23,922 bases of DNA from Bryobacterales bacterium (GTDB lineage: Bacteria; Acidobacteriota; Terriglobia; Bryobacterales; Bryobacteraceae): NCBI GenBank assembly GCA_003142355.1, contig PLMF01000426.1, positions 6,885-30,806 on the forward strand, read 5' to 3'. This document shows, piece by piece, positions 17,201 to 23,663 of the stretch. Position numbers and translations under genes: made by a program. Position 1 is the stretch's first letter; every line of letters starts with the position of its first letter. A model generated the notes under the pieces. It was not told the origin of the DNA. It searched no databases and saw nothing but the letters and a program-made list of their open reading frames with translations.

Positions 17201-17636
17201 TCTCCAGCAGCGCATTGCCCCGGGAGAGATCCCGGTCGGGCAGCATTTCGGGCACGATGCCGTACTTGGCGGGGCTGAAAATCGTGGAGTGCAGCCCCAT
17301 CAGGAACACCACCAGCACCATCCCTTCGAACCGGCCCGAAAGAAACGCCGCCAGTCCCACACCCATGACGAAAATTTCGAAGATCTTGACCCAGATCAGG
17401 ACGCGGCGCTTGCTGACCAGGTCCGACAAGTGCCCGGAGTAGCCGGAGAACAGGAAGAACGGCAGATTGAAAACCGCGGGGATCAGCGGCACGTAGACGC
17501 CGCCCTTCACCTGCAGTGCACCCAGCGCCACGATGGTCTGGTAGACGTTGTCATTGAACGCGCCCAGAAACTGCGTCCAGAGAAAGGCCTGGAAGCCGCC
17601 GCTCTTCAGAAGATCTTTGAATCCGCTGTGACTCAT
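14259..17636 (-). CDS. aas: LplT-acyltransferase-acyl-ACP synthetase triple fusion (Aas type)
   Basis: A 1125-residue inner-membrane protein combining three steps of lysophospholipid repair. Residues about 1-400 are an MFS lysophospholipid flippase (LplT-like, WTQFLGAFNDNVY near 20). Residues about 410-600 are a PlsC acyltransferase with NHMSHAD (H440 and D445 of HX4D) and FAEGAISR at 510-517. Residues about 625-1125 are an AMP-forming acyl-ACP synthetase with SSGSTGVPKG at 773-782, EGYGLTEMSP at 909-918, YITGD at 997-1001 and the late catalytic lysine in GSGKLNLREVK (K1107). All key residues are present. It should flip lysophosphatidylethanolamine inward and reacylate it. It leads an operon with the DUF2339 protein and is divergent from a sigma-54 activator; control by that activator is inference. 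Confidence 0.92.
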   Translation of the reverse strand: MSHSGFKDLLKSGGFQAFLWTQFLGAFNDNVYQTIVALGALQVKGGVYVPLIPAVFNLPFFLFSGYSGHLSDLVSKRRVLIWVKIFEIFVMGVGLAAFLSGRFEGMVLVVFLMGLHSTIFSPAKYGIVPEMLPDRDLSRGNALLEMSTFVAIVLGIVSGTFLYVAWKDAAWRMGLVTLAVAVAGFCASLRITRVPPSGANQPFRFNPFSEIVSSTRHLLKERPLWLTVLGVSYFWCVAVLLRTDLEYFGSEVLHTGDRGIGVLWAFLAIGIGAGNMLAGRLSGDKVELGLVPLGSALMGVFGIGLYLARGSFALSAAAVGLLAAASGLFVVPLYAYIQQRSGRREKGRVVATNNFYQTLGMLLASAAVAVFHGRLHVTADHILLAFGILTLLVTVYILTKVPDFFVRFVLWLATHTVFRIHIVGQENVPFRGPALLVANHMSHADGFLIGACVQRFIRFMIWKPYYEMRGLCWFFRMAKAIPVGNGPRGMVESIRAARQELTEGHMVCIFAEGAISRTGNMLPFKRGMEEIVKGLDVPIIPVHLDRLWGSIFSFERGRFFWKWPKRVPYPVTISFGAPMPAGSAAHEVRQAIQELSSDAAAHRKRGGDLLGRRVIRTARRNWSRFAMADSTGRELTHGRMLAASLMVAGWARRECAGEEMIAVLLPPTVAGALVNIGLTLAGRAPVNLNFTAGREAMASAVEQCRIRTVVTSRAFLAKAKMEPLEGTVFVEEIFARAGKWRQFRALAAARFAPSGLLCRGRRTPDSLAAVIFSSGSTGVPKGVMLSHYNVLSNIEAIAQLFRIGSDDRIVSGLPLFHAFGFTVAIWFPLIAGCGVVYHTNPADAKAIGELAAKYKGTLLLSTPTFCSMYTHKCSREEFASLRFVLVGAEKLREPVAAAFREKFGLELLEGYGLTEMSPVVAVNAPNFDAGKDSQAGNKPGTVGHPLPGVAAKIVDPVTFEPLAPNNAGLLMVKGSNRMIGYLGQPRETAEACRNGWYITGDIAVIDDEGFVRIVDRLTRFSKIAGEMVPHVKIEEAIAAAIGGSPCAVAAVADELRGERLVGLYVRPEVTPAQLWQRLSETGLPRLWLPKRENLYPVEALPFLGSGKLNLREVKTRAEQLAGVTR

Positions 17637-17648
17637 GGCCTGTTAGAG

Positions 17649-17663
17649 GGCACGGCCAGTGCC
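17649..17663. promoter_or_regulatory. Palindromic sigma-54-like -24/-12 element
   Basis: GGCACGGCCAGTGCC is an inverted repeat that also fits the GG-N10-GC core of sigma-54 promoters on both strands, with GGCAC and TGC at the right spacing. Read on the minus strand, transcription would start near 17638, almost at the aas ATG. Read on the plus strand, it would start near 17674, about 73 bases before the activator gene. The neighbouring gene encodes a sigma-54 activator, which makes the match more interesting, but the flanking bases are not fully consensus. Confidence 0.35.
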
Positions 17664-17715
17664 GTTCGTAAGTATCGGCGAATCAATGCCCGCAGCGCAA
17701 TCCCCAATGTCATAC

Positions 17716-17744
17716 TGTACATTTATTGCCATAGATCGTACAAT
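17716..17744 (+). promoter_or_regulatory. Possible sigma-70 promoter of the sigma-54 activator
   Basis: TGTACA at 17716-17721 and TACAAT at 17739-17744 are 17 bases apart. Transcription would start near 17751, which would make the ATG at 17753 essentially leaderless; neither nearby ATG has a ribosome site. The inverted repeat overlaps the whole promoter. Confidence 0.35.
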
Positions 17745-17750
17745 AAATGT
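17719..17750. promoter_or_regulatory. Perfect inverted repeat, probable regulator-binding site
   Basis: ACATTTATTG at 17719-17728 is the exact reverse complement of CAATAAATGT at 17741-17750, with 12 bases between. It is AT-rich in a GC-rich region, overlaps the activator's putative promoter and start codon, and is centred about 96 bases upstream of the start predicted for aas from the -24/-12-like element, a usual distance for a sigma-54 enhancer site. The bound protein is most simply the adjacent activator, but that is inference. Confidence 0.6.
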
Positions 17751-19324
17751 CCATGGCCCTGATTTCGCGCGGGGAACGCCCGTTCCTCCAGGCGGTGTCG
17801 CAACTTGGATACTCGAATCCCTTTCTGCCGGAGCGGATCGAGTTCGAGCGCGCGGCGCTGGGCGGCGATTTCATGGAAGGCGAGCCGGTCTGGAGCCAGC
17901 AGGTGGACGACCCGGAACGGCCGCGGGTCAACGTATGGCGCATCGTGGAGCGCCTGGAGCGCGTGGCCGAACAACTGCGCGCGCGGTTGCGCGAAGGCGC
18001 CGAGGCCCGCGCGCAGGATCTGGTGCTCTACGAGGATGCCATACTGCTGCTGCTCTATCAGCGCTACTACCGTAATTTCTTCGAGGCGGGGTTCGGCCCG
18101 GCCGCCGCCAAGACCGATTCCGCCCGCTGGCGGTTCTACAACAGCTTTCTCGGCGACTGGCGGCACTTCTTCCACATCGACGGCGTGCGCTTCCCCACCG
18201 GCCACGATCCGCGCCACACGTTCGCCTGCTACCGGCAGATCCAGCGCGCGTTCGAGCAGGTGTTCCGCGACGTGATCGGCAACTCCATGCCGGCGGCGCG
18301 CCTGCGGGCATCCATCTGGCAATCGATCTTCACACACGACATGCGCCGCTACCGGCGCACGCTGTACGCGCGCATGGGCGAGTTCGCCACGCTGATCACG
18401 GGGCCATCGGGCACGGGCAAGGAACTGGTGGCGCGGGCCATCGCGCAATCCCGGTACGTGCCCTTCGACGACCAGCGTCTGGCATTCGCGGAGCCCGCGG
18501 GGCACCCTGGCGTGGGGGTGTTTTTCCCCATCAACATTTCGGCGCTCTCGCCCACCCTGGTGGAGTCCGAGTTGTTTGGCCACCGGCGCGGCGCCTTTAC
18601 CGGAGCCGTGGCCGACCGCACGGGCTGGCTCGAGTCCTGCCCCGAGCTGGGATCGGTTTTTCTGGATGAACTGGGCGACCTGGACCCGGCGATCCAAGTG
18701 AAGCTGCTGCGGGTTATCGAAACGCGCACGTTTTATCCGGTGGGAGACACGGCGGGCCGGCAATTCCAGGGAAAGCTGATTACCGCGACTAATCGGGACC
18801 TGGCCGCGGCCATCGCGGCGGGACGGTTCCGCGAGGACCTGTATTACCGCCTGTGCTCCGACCAGGTGACGACGCCTTCGCTGGCCGAGCAACTGGCCGA
18901 TTCGCCGGGGGTGCTACGGGAGCTGGTGTGCTATATGGCCCGGCGGGTGGCGGGCCCGGAGGCCGACGACCTGGCGCGCGAAGTCAACGAGTGGATCGAC
19001 GGTAACCTGGGAATTGGATACGCCTGGCCGGGCAACTACCGCGAGTTGGAACAGTGCGTGAAGAACGTGCTGATCCGGCGCAACTACCGTCCGGCGCGGA
19101 CGGGCGCGGAAGATCCGTTGGAGGAGTTCGCGCAGGACGCCCGCGCGGGCCGGCTCACCGCGGAAGAGTTGTTGCGCCACTACGTCACGATTGTCTATAG
19201 CCGCACGGGGAGCTACGAGGAAACCGCCCGGCAACTGGGACTGGACCGCCGCACGGTCAAGAGCAAGTTGGACGAGCGGCTGCTGGGCGCGCTTACTTGG
19301 GCCGGTCGGCGACGGTTGGGATAG
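17747..19324 (+). CDS. Sigma-54-interacting AAA+ transcriptional regulator, atypical
   Basis: A 525-residue bacterial enhancer-binding protein. Residues about 1-205 form an N-terminal region I do not recognise as receiver, GAF or PAS; it is rich in aromatic residues and includes NPFLPERIEFERAALGG near 24. The AAA+ domain has Walker A GPSGTGKE (219-226), the sigma-54 contact loop GAFTGA (282-287), Walker B SVFLDELGD (303-311), FREDLYYRL and WPGNYREL. About 20 extra residues lie between Walker A and GAFTGA, and the LPPLRER segment after YYRL is missing. A Fis-type helix-turn-helix ends the protein (about 488-513). ATG 17747 is used; ATG 17753 is equally possible. No sensor kinase is nearby, so it may sense a ligand directly. 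Confidence 0.9.
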   Translation: MSMALISRGERPFLQAVSQLGYSNPFLPERIEFERAALGGDFMEGEPVWSQQVDDPERPRVNVWRIVERLERVAEQLRARLREGAEARAQDLVLYEDAILLLLYQRYYRNFFEAGFGPAAAKTDSARWRFYNSFLGDWRHFFHIDGVRFPTGHDPRHTFACYRQIQRAFEQVFRDVIGNSMPAARLRASIWQSIFTHDMRRYRRTLYARMGEFATLITGPSGTGKELVARAIAQSRYVPFDDQRLAFAEPAGHPGVGVFFPINISALSPTLVESELFGHRRGAFTGAVADRTGWLESCPELGSVFLDELGDLDPAIQVKLLRVIETRTFYPVGDTAGRQFQGKLITATNRDLAAAIAAGRFREDLYYRLCSDQVTTPSLAEQLADSPGVLRELVCYMARRVAGPEADDLAREVNEWIDGNLGIGYAWPGNYRELEQCVKNVLIRRNYRPARTGAEDPLEEFAQDARAGRLTAEELLRHYVTIVYSRTGSYEETARQLGLDRRTVKSKLDERLLGALTWAGRRRLG

Positions 19325-19769
19325 GTGGAGCAATGATCTCGACTGACGGAAAATAGCTTCGATACCGGGCGGCATCGCGCGTGAGCAACGCGAGTCGACC
19401 GATGGCTGCGTGCGCGCCGATGTAGAAATCGGGCAGAGGCGATTGCCGCGGACCTCCGCGCCGCCGGTATCGCAGAAAGCATTTTCCCGCCAGGAAACCG
19501 GCCTCCCAAGGGAGCGCTTCACGTCGATACAGGGCGGCCGGCATGGCGGCGTCGAGCGCTTCGATGGTGCTGAATCCGATCGACACTTCGGCATATATAA
19601 TCGGATTGATTATCAGGGCCGCGTGCTCGGCGACCTCCGCGAGGGCGCGCGCGGACCACTCGCCCCAATTGGGATCGTTGGTGGCCACGTCGAGCAGGAC
19701 GTTGCTATCCACAAGCACGCCTCGGCAGTCCTTCAGGCGCCCGGGCAGGTTGGCCGTGGCCGGTGTCAC
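19293..19769 (-). CDS. vapC: PIN-domain toxin, VapC type
   Basis: A 158-residue PIN-domain ribonuclease, the toxin of a type II toxin-antitoxin pair that cleaves RNA when freed from its antitoxin. Acidic metal-binding residues are present in VLVDSNVLLD (D21), IYAEVS (E61), PLPDFYIGAHA (D114) and LLTRDAARY (D132). The GTG start at 19769 overlaps the antitoxin stop in GTGA, the normal arrangement. Its 3' end overlaps the 3' end of the convergent sigma-54 activator gene by 32 bases, which suggests it was inserted or extended there after the activator gene was in place. Confidence 0.88.
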   Translation of the reverse strand: MTPATANLPGRLKDCRGVLVDSNVLLDVATNDPNWGEWSARALAEVAEHAALIINPIIYAEVSIGFSTIEALDAAMPAALYRREALPWEAGFLAGKCFLRYRRRGGPRQSPLPDFYIGAHAAIGRLALLTRDAARYRSYFPSVEIIAPPIPTVADRPK

Positions 19770-20029
19770 GCACGCCGCCGCTTCGCCCGGCGGGGCCCGC
19801 TGCGAGTCAGGGCAAGGATCTCGTCGGTGCTCATGCGCGTATCGGCGCTCCCCCGGAGGACCTCAAGGACCAGCCGCCCCCTCGTGTCCTCGCCTGGCTG
19901 TCGGCGGGCCTTGCGAATACGGGCGTGATCTCCGGCCAATTCGAACTCGACCTTAGTGTGCGGCAGAAGTCCCAGACGGTTGCGGACCTCCTGAGGGATG
20001 GTGACCTGTCCCTTGCTGGTGATCTGCAT
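19766..20029 (-). CDS. vapB: AbrB/MazE-type antitoxin
   Basis: An 87-residue antitoxin with an N-terminal SpoVT/AbrB swapped-hairpin DNA-binding domain (MQITSKGQVTIPQEVRNRLGL) and a basic, flexible C-terminal part that would wrap the toxin. GGAG lies 8 bases before the ATG. It is coupled to the PIN-domain toxin by a 4-base overlap. Antitoxins of this class normally repress their own operon; two GTAATAC repeats just upstream are a candidate operator. Confidence 0.9.
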   Translation of the reverse strand: MQITSKGQVTIPQEVRNRLGLLPHTKVEFELAGDHARIRKARRQPGEDTRGRLVLEVLRGSADTRMSTDEILALTRSGPRRAKRRRA

Positions 20030-20059
20030 GGTAATACTCCTACTGGTAAGTGTAATACC
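20030..20059. promoter_or_regulatory. Candidate operator repeats upstream of vapB
   Basis: GTAATAC occurs directly repeated at 20031-20037 and 20052-20058, about two helical turns apart, immediately before the antitoxin start and spanning its ribosome site. Such spacing suits binding by two AbrB-type dimers on one DNA face. There is no direct evidence for binding. Confidence 0.35.
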
Positions 20060-20088
20060 GAGAGATCCGACGCCGCAACTGCAGTGGG

Positions 20089-20135
20089 GCAGATTGGCAA
20101 TCTGCGGCCGATTGGGGGTGCCCTCTGGGCCCGGC
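20089..20135. repeat. Palindromic repeat element, copy B
   Basis: A perfect hairpin, GCAGATTG at 20089-20096 and CAATCTGC at 20098-20105, is followed by a 22-base module at 20114-20135. That module matches 1589-1610 in 21 of 22 positions. The order and orientation (hairpin then module) are the same as in the pxpBC copy, with a shorter spacer. It lies where the body of a higB toxin gene would be expected, between vapB and higA. Confidence 0.7.
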
Positions 20136-20195
20136 CTGCCGCCTGTGGCTTCGCCGCCCCCGGACTAACATGCAAATCCTTGCCATCGGCGAGGA

Positions 20196-20231
20196 ATACA
20201 TGGCAACGTGGAGATTGTCGACTATCACTAG
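20196..20231 (+). pseudogene. C-terminal scrap of a HigB-type toxin
   Basis: Immediately upstream of higA, one frame reads HGNVEIVDYH and then TAG. Many HigB/RelE-superfamily host-killing toxins end in a VEIVDYH-like tail right before higA. The frame is closed by a TAA at about 20164, so no more than 20 codons remain and the catalytic body is gone. The segment upstream is repeat-derived. The scrap is very short, so chance cannot be excluded. Confidence 0.42.
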
Positions 20232-20242
20232 AAGGTGCTGCG

Positions 20243-20551
20243 GTGGCAATTCAGAAATCCAAACGGCTTCAGCCGCTTCATCCTGGCGAGGTACTCAAGG
20301 AACTGCTGAGCGAAGCGGGATTGACGGTCAACGCGCTGGCTCTCGCGCTGCGAGTGCCCGCCAACCGAATCGGGGGAATCGTCAAAGGGCAGCGGCGCAT
20401 TACGGGCGACACATCGCTTCGGTTGGCGCGCTATTTTGGAACATCCGCTCAGATGTGGATGAACCTGCAGGCGAAGTACGACCTGGCAGTCGCAGAGGAT
20501 GCGGCCGCTGCCCGCATCAGGAAGGAAGTGCGCCCTCGTCCCGCGGCCTGA
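20243..20551 (+). CDS. higA: HigA-family XRE-type antitoxin
   Basis: A 102-residue DNA-binding antitoxin. It has the family opening LHPGEVLKELLSEAGLTVNALAL, a helix-turn-helix at about 26-47 (VPANRIGGIVKGQRRIT), and the characteristic RLARYFGTSAQMWMNLQAKYDL. The GTG at 20243 is preceded by GAAGGTG and gives the normal N-terminus. A complete HigB toxin is absent upstream, so it may be an orphan antitoxin that now works as a repressor or neutralises a toxin elsewhere. Confidence 0.9.
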   Translation: MAIQKSKRLQPLHPGEVLKELLSEAGLTVNALALALRVPANRIGGIVKGQRRITGDTSLRLARYFGTSAQMWMNLQAKYDLAVAEDAAAARIRKEVRPRPAA

Positions 20552-20755
20552 CATTCCGCTCCCAGGATATGCACGCCCCGGCAGCCTTGGCGGGCGCGGC
20601 GGTGTGCGTTGCGATTCCGCGGTGCTGAAGTCCTCGGACGCCGTTTGGGGCCATTTTCGGAGTGGCCGACCTTCCGACCGAAGGCGATACAACGACGGAT
20701 TGTCGGAAGACCGGCAACGACTGTCTCATGATCCACGAGCCGGCAACGTAATAGT
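20552..20755. other. Repeat-like intergenic stretch
   Basis: About 200 bases without a believable gene. It includes a small hairpin (CCTTC at 20670, GAAGG at 20680) and CCGGCAAC three times between about 20711 and 20775. The whole stretch has the look of degenerate dispersed repeat sequence. No terminal repeats or transposase are visible, so I do not call an insertion sequence. Confidence 0.4.
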
Positions 20756-21652
20756 TCAGGTGCCAAACCCGGCAACAACACTCACAACCTGTTTCTCGAA
20801 CCTCTCAGGATCAATCTCACGCTCGAAAATGATCTGGGGCATAACAACACCCGGTCCCTTGGCGATCGGGTTTGGATTGACGCGGATGGTTTGTTCACCG
20901 AGGTCATCGAGTGAAAATGTTAGGGCGTGGCGTCGGGAACCTAGTAAGAACTGGAGGTTGTGCAATTGAGGCCAACTTTGCTCCGGTAGCCACGCTATTG
21001 GCTTGATGAAGAAGAAATCAAGGATTAGCCGGATGAACGAACCGCGTAGGCTGGTTAAGCTAAACCCCGTCGCATCGGGAGGCGAAACAGACAACTGCGG
21101 AAACTCATGGTCGACCAAAACGGTATTGTCGAATGCATACGACGCGACCAAGCGAGCAGAGTTGACATCGCTCTCCAGAACTAGCGTTGGCCGCGTGTCA
21201 GCGGAAGGCGGTCTGCCCCCACGGTAGAAGTCGAGAGTCACGTGAGGCTGGAAGAACAATGGCTCGTTTTCTGAAATCGGCCTTTTGCATCTTGACGGAT
21301 CGAACCGAGAGACCGTATGCTCAACGTTCCGATGAAAGGCGTTGTATCCCGGACGTTCAAGCCGAACAGGACCGGCCGCCTCGACTACGCCGTTTCGCAC
21401 GTCAAGATAGCGATCTCGCAGGAAATGACGACCGCCCGTCGGCGCTAGCTGCGCAGGCAATCTATGAAATCCCATTTGATCACCATAGACCCGCCTGAGA
21501 TCCTGCTCGGTTGCCTCAATCTTAAGCGTGAGAAAGAGTCCGCACGGGAGCAGAGGGGATTGGATGGCGCGAAGAATCTGTTCTGTCTGATCCTGATTCT
21601 TTTGCTCAGTCGCGACGGAGAAGAGCCGTGGCCAATATATGGGGCCCACCAC
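20756..21652 (-). pseudogene. C-terminal part of a split nuclease-domain protein
   Basis: A 298-residue open segment that I do not recognise as a stand-alone family. It is soluble, with no signal peptide, and rather rich in aromatic and charged residues. It is in exactly the same frame as the Mrr-like fragment upstream, separated only by TAG at 21688-21686 and the 11 codons from 21685. Reading through the TAG gives SWTDI-x-AELNRRLDLL and then VVGPIYWPRL, which looks like a normal continuous linker. The only start codons after the TAG are poor ones (GTG pair near 21652, no ribosome site). Base composition is near 50% GC, lower than the flanking core genes, so the whole gene was probably acquired. 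It may be dead or made only by read-through. Confidence 0.55.
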
Positions 21653-21685
21653 CTGGAGTAGGTCCAGCCTGCGGTTCAGTTCAGC

Positions 21686-22078
21686 CTAGATGTCGGTCCA
21701 ACTCCACACCTCAACTTCGAATAAGCCCTGTCGGTTATGTTCTTCAGTCAGACGGCGGGCTGCTTCCTGAACCGCTACTTCGGACGGACCGGTAGTGGCA
21801 ATAATGAATCGCCTGAGGGGCGGAACAAAGTGACGTGCGGCTGCGACCTCTTCGGCAAGTTCCTTAAGAGTTAACTTGCTTCTCAGAAGCTCATCCTTCT
21901 GCTTGCATTGGATGCCGATCCAGTTGTCCCCATACCTGCCGTAGATATCGACCCCAGCCTGGGGCTGGCCATTTCGCCCATTCTTGTGCGCAACTTGACC
22001 CCAGATAGACCCCCAGAGGTCGGCGCACAAGGACTCGAAAGCAATCGGATCAGTCGGCGAAGGCCAGCGCTCACTCAT
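21686..22078 (-). CDS. Mrr-like restriction-endonuclease-fold protein, N-terminal fragment
   Basis: A 130-residue fragment with a PD-(D/E)XK-type nuclease fold. It shows PIAFESLCADLW (E15), then GVDIYG (D44) and IGIQCKQK (Q57, K59), the D-QxK catalytic layout common in Mrr-like enzymes, then RFIIATTGPSEVAVQEAARRLTEEH. The end, EVEVWSWTDI, is a familiar linker that normally leads into a second domain. Here TAG follows where a tryptophan codon (TGG) would fit. GGAG sits 7 bases before the ATG. The neighbours are toxin-antitoxin genes, so a defence or mobile-element role is plausible but unproven; the second domain's function is unknown. Confidence 0.65.
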   Translation of the reverse strand: MSERWPSPTDPIAFESLCADLWGSIWGQVAHKNGRNGQPQAGVDIYGRYGDNWIGIQCKQKDELLRSKLTLKELAEEVAAARHFVPPLRRFIIATTGPSEVAVQEAARRLTEEHNRQGLFEVEVWSWTDI

Positions 22079-22345
22079 GTGAATACTCCAATCGGCTCCG
22101 ATGTCATAGCTCGGATGTCCAGTGGCTCCGTTCTACTTGGAACCATTTAGTTTAAGCCCATAAGATCCATTATCGCGCTGGTCCGCAGCGGTTGCCGCTG
22201 ATGTGAGCGTTCTGTGGCTACTGTGGCCAGGTCGCGGGGCACTGAGGAACTGGTCGGATTCGCACGCTACCAGCCCCAAGTCCTTGTGTGGACCCGCCTC
22301 ACGAAATCGTCGCAGGCTGCCTGCGAAGGCTTGGATGAGCCTGAC
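22079..22345. other. Gap between nuclease-like gene and ridA
   Basis: About 270 bases in which I see no gene. A short palindrome, CAGCGG-TTG-CCGCTG, lies near 22187-22201 but has no T-run, so it is a weak terminator candidate. It is probably the junction between the acquired segment and the housekeeping operon. Confidence 0.4.
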
Positions 22346-22729
22346 TTACGCCGGCCGGTACGCCACAGCGTCGATTTCCACTCTGATGCCCGGGATGGCA
22401 AAGGCCGCCACCACCGTGGTGCGCGCGGGTTTGGCGGCGCCGAAGAATTCCGCGTAGACCTCGTTCATGGCGGCGAAATCTTTGCCGTCGGCCAGGAATA
22501 CCTGGCACTTCACCACGTCGCTGAGGGCCGCGCCGCAGCCTTCCAGTATCCGCATGATGTTGGTCAGCGTCTGGCGGGTTTCGTCGCGAACGTCGCCGGC
22601 GACCACCTGTTGAGTGACGGGGTCGATGGGGACCTGGCCGGAAACAAAGATGAAATCGCCGGCGCGAACGGCCGGGGAATAGGGGCCGCGCGGGGCGGGC
22701 ACGCCGGGGGGGGAGATGCGCTCAATCAT
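22346..22729 (-). CDS. ridA: RidA-family reactive imine deaminase
   Basis: A 127-residue YjgF/YER057c/UK114 protein, which hydrolyses reactive enamine/imine intermediates made by PLP enzymes to 2-oxoacids, protecting the cell from 2-aminoacrylate-type damage. Key residues are present: GPYSPA (Y17), PARTTV (R103) and VEIDAVA (E118). It forms a trimer in known members. The ATG is 3 bases after the trxB stop with AAGGA at a proper distance, so it is last in a tsaC-trxB-ridA operon. Confidence 0.94.
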   Translation of the reverse strand: MIERISPPGVPAPRGPYSPAVRAGDFIFVSGQVPIDPVTQQVVAGDVRDETRQTLTNIMRILEGCGAALSDVVKCQVFLADGKDFAAMNEVYAEFFGAAKPARTTVVAAFAIPGIRVEIDAVAYRPA

Positions 22730-22732
22730 GGT

Positions 22733-23656
22733 TCAGTGTCCTTCCGCTTCCAAAAAACGTTCGGCTTCCATGGCGGCGCGGCAGCCGGCGCCGGCGGCGG
22801 TGATGGCCTGGCGGTAGGTGCGGTCCTCCACGTCGCCGGCGTGGAAAACGCCGGGAACGCTGGTGCGCGCGCCGCCCTTCGAAACGATATAGCCTTCCGC
22901 ATCGGTTTCGAGCTGGCCTTTGAAAACCTTGGTATTGGGAATGTGGCCGATGGCCAGGAAAAAGCCGTCCACTTTCTGGTCCCAGACCTTGCCGGTCTTG
23001 AGGTCGCGCAGGCGCACGCCGGTGACGATCTTCCCGGCCACGTCGTGGATCTCTTCGACTACGGTGCTCAGTAGGAACTTGATCCTGGGATTGCGACGCG
23101 CGCGGTCAAGCATGATCTTCGACGCGCGGAACTCGTCGCGGCGATGGACCAGCGTCACCTTGCGGCCGAAGCGAGTCAGGAAGTTGGCCTCCTCCATGGC
23201 GGAATCGCCGCCGCCCACCACCATGATCTGCTTGTCGCGGTAAAAGAATCCGTCGCAGGTGGCGCAGGAACTGACGCCATGGCCAATGAGCGCTTGCTCG
23301 GATTCGAGGCCCAACCAGCGCGCGGAAGCGCCGGAAGCGACGATCGCGGTGCGCGTCTCGGTCCAATCGCCTTCGATGCTGAGGCGCAAGGGGCGGCTGG
23401 AGAAATCGGCGTCGACGACCGCCCCGTGCACGTATTCGGCGCCGAAGTTCTGCGCCTGTTTCCTCATGTTCTCGACGAGGTCCGGCCCGCTGATGCCTTC
23501 CGGGAAACCGGGAAAGTTCTCCACCAGGGTGGTGAGGGAAAGCTGCCCGCCGGCTGCATGGCCGCCCACGACCAGCGGTTTCAGGTTGGCGCGCGCCGCG
23601 TAGATCGCGGCGGTGTTGCCCGCGCATCCGGAACCGATGATGATTACATTTCGCAT
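22733..23656 (-). CDS. trxB: Thioredoxin-disulfide reductase
   Basis: A 307-residue FAD- and NADPH-dependent enzyme that reduces thioredoxin in the cytoplasm. Landmarks: the FAD-binding GSGCAG at 8-13 (the usual proline is cysteine), the redox pair CATC (C131 and C134), NADPH-binding VVGGGDSAMEEA at 146-157, HRRDEFRAS near 171 and the C-terminal FHAGDVED. The ATG at 23656 gives the canonical N-terminus, RNVIIIGSG; a longer open frame upstream would overlap the preceding gene. It starts 7 bases after tsaC. The length is normal for low-molecular-weight TrxB. The ribosome site is weak. Confidence 0.95.
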   Translation of the reverse strand: MRNVIIIGSGCAGNTAAIYAARANLKPLVVGGHAAGGQLSLTTLVENFPGFPEGISGPDLVENMRKQAQNFGAEYVHGAVVDADFSSRPLRLSIEGDWTETRTAIVASGASARWLGLESEQALIGHGVSSCATCDGFFYRDKQIMVVGGGDSAMEEANFLTRFGRKVTLVHRRDEFRASKIMLDRARRNPRIKFLLSTVVEEIHDVAGKIVTGVRLRDLKTGKVWDQKVDGFFLAIGHIPNTKVFKGQLETDAEGYIVSKGGARTSVPGVFHAGDVEDRTYRQAITAAGAGCRAAMEAERFLEAEGH

Positions 23657-23663
23657 GTTTGAC

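Noticed and set aside
17723..18892. Long minus-strand open frame antisense to the sigma-54 activator
   Set aside because: The opposite strand carries an intact AAA+ protein with all motifs; the antisense product has none.
20170..20628. Plus-strand frame beginning MQILAIGEEY as an alternative toxin gene
   Set aside because: It runs through higA in another frame and shows no toxin motif; the HigB-like tail is in a different, closed frame.
22187..22201. Short perfect palindrome as an intrinsic terminator
   Set aside because: Only six-base arms and no following T-run on either strand.
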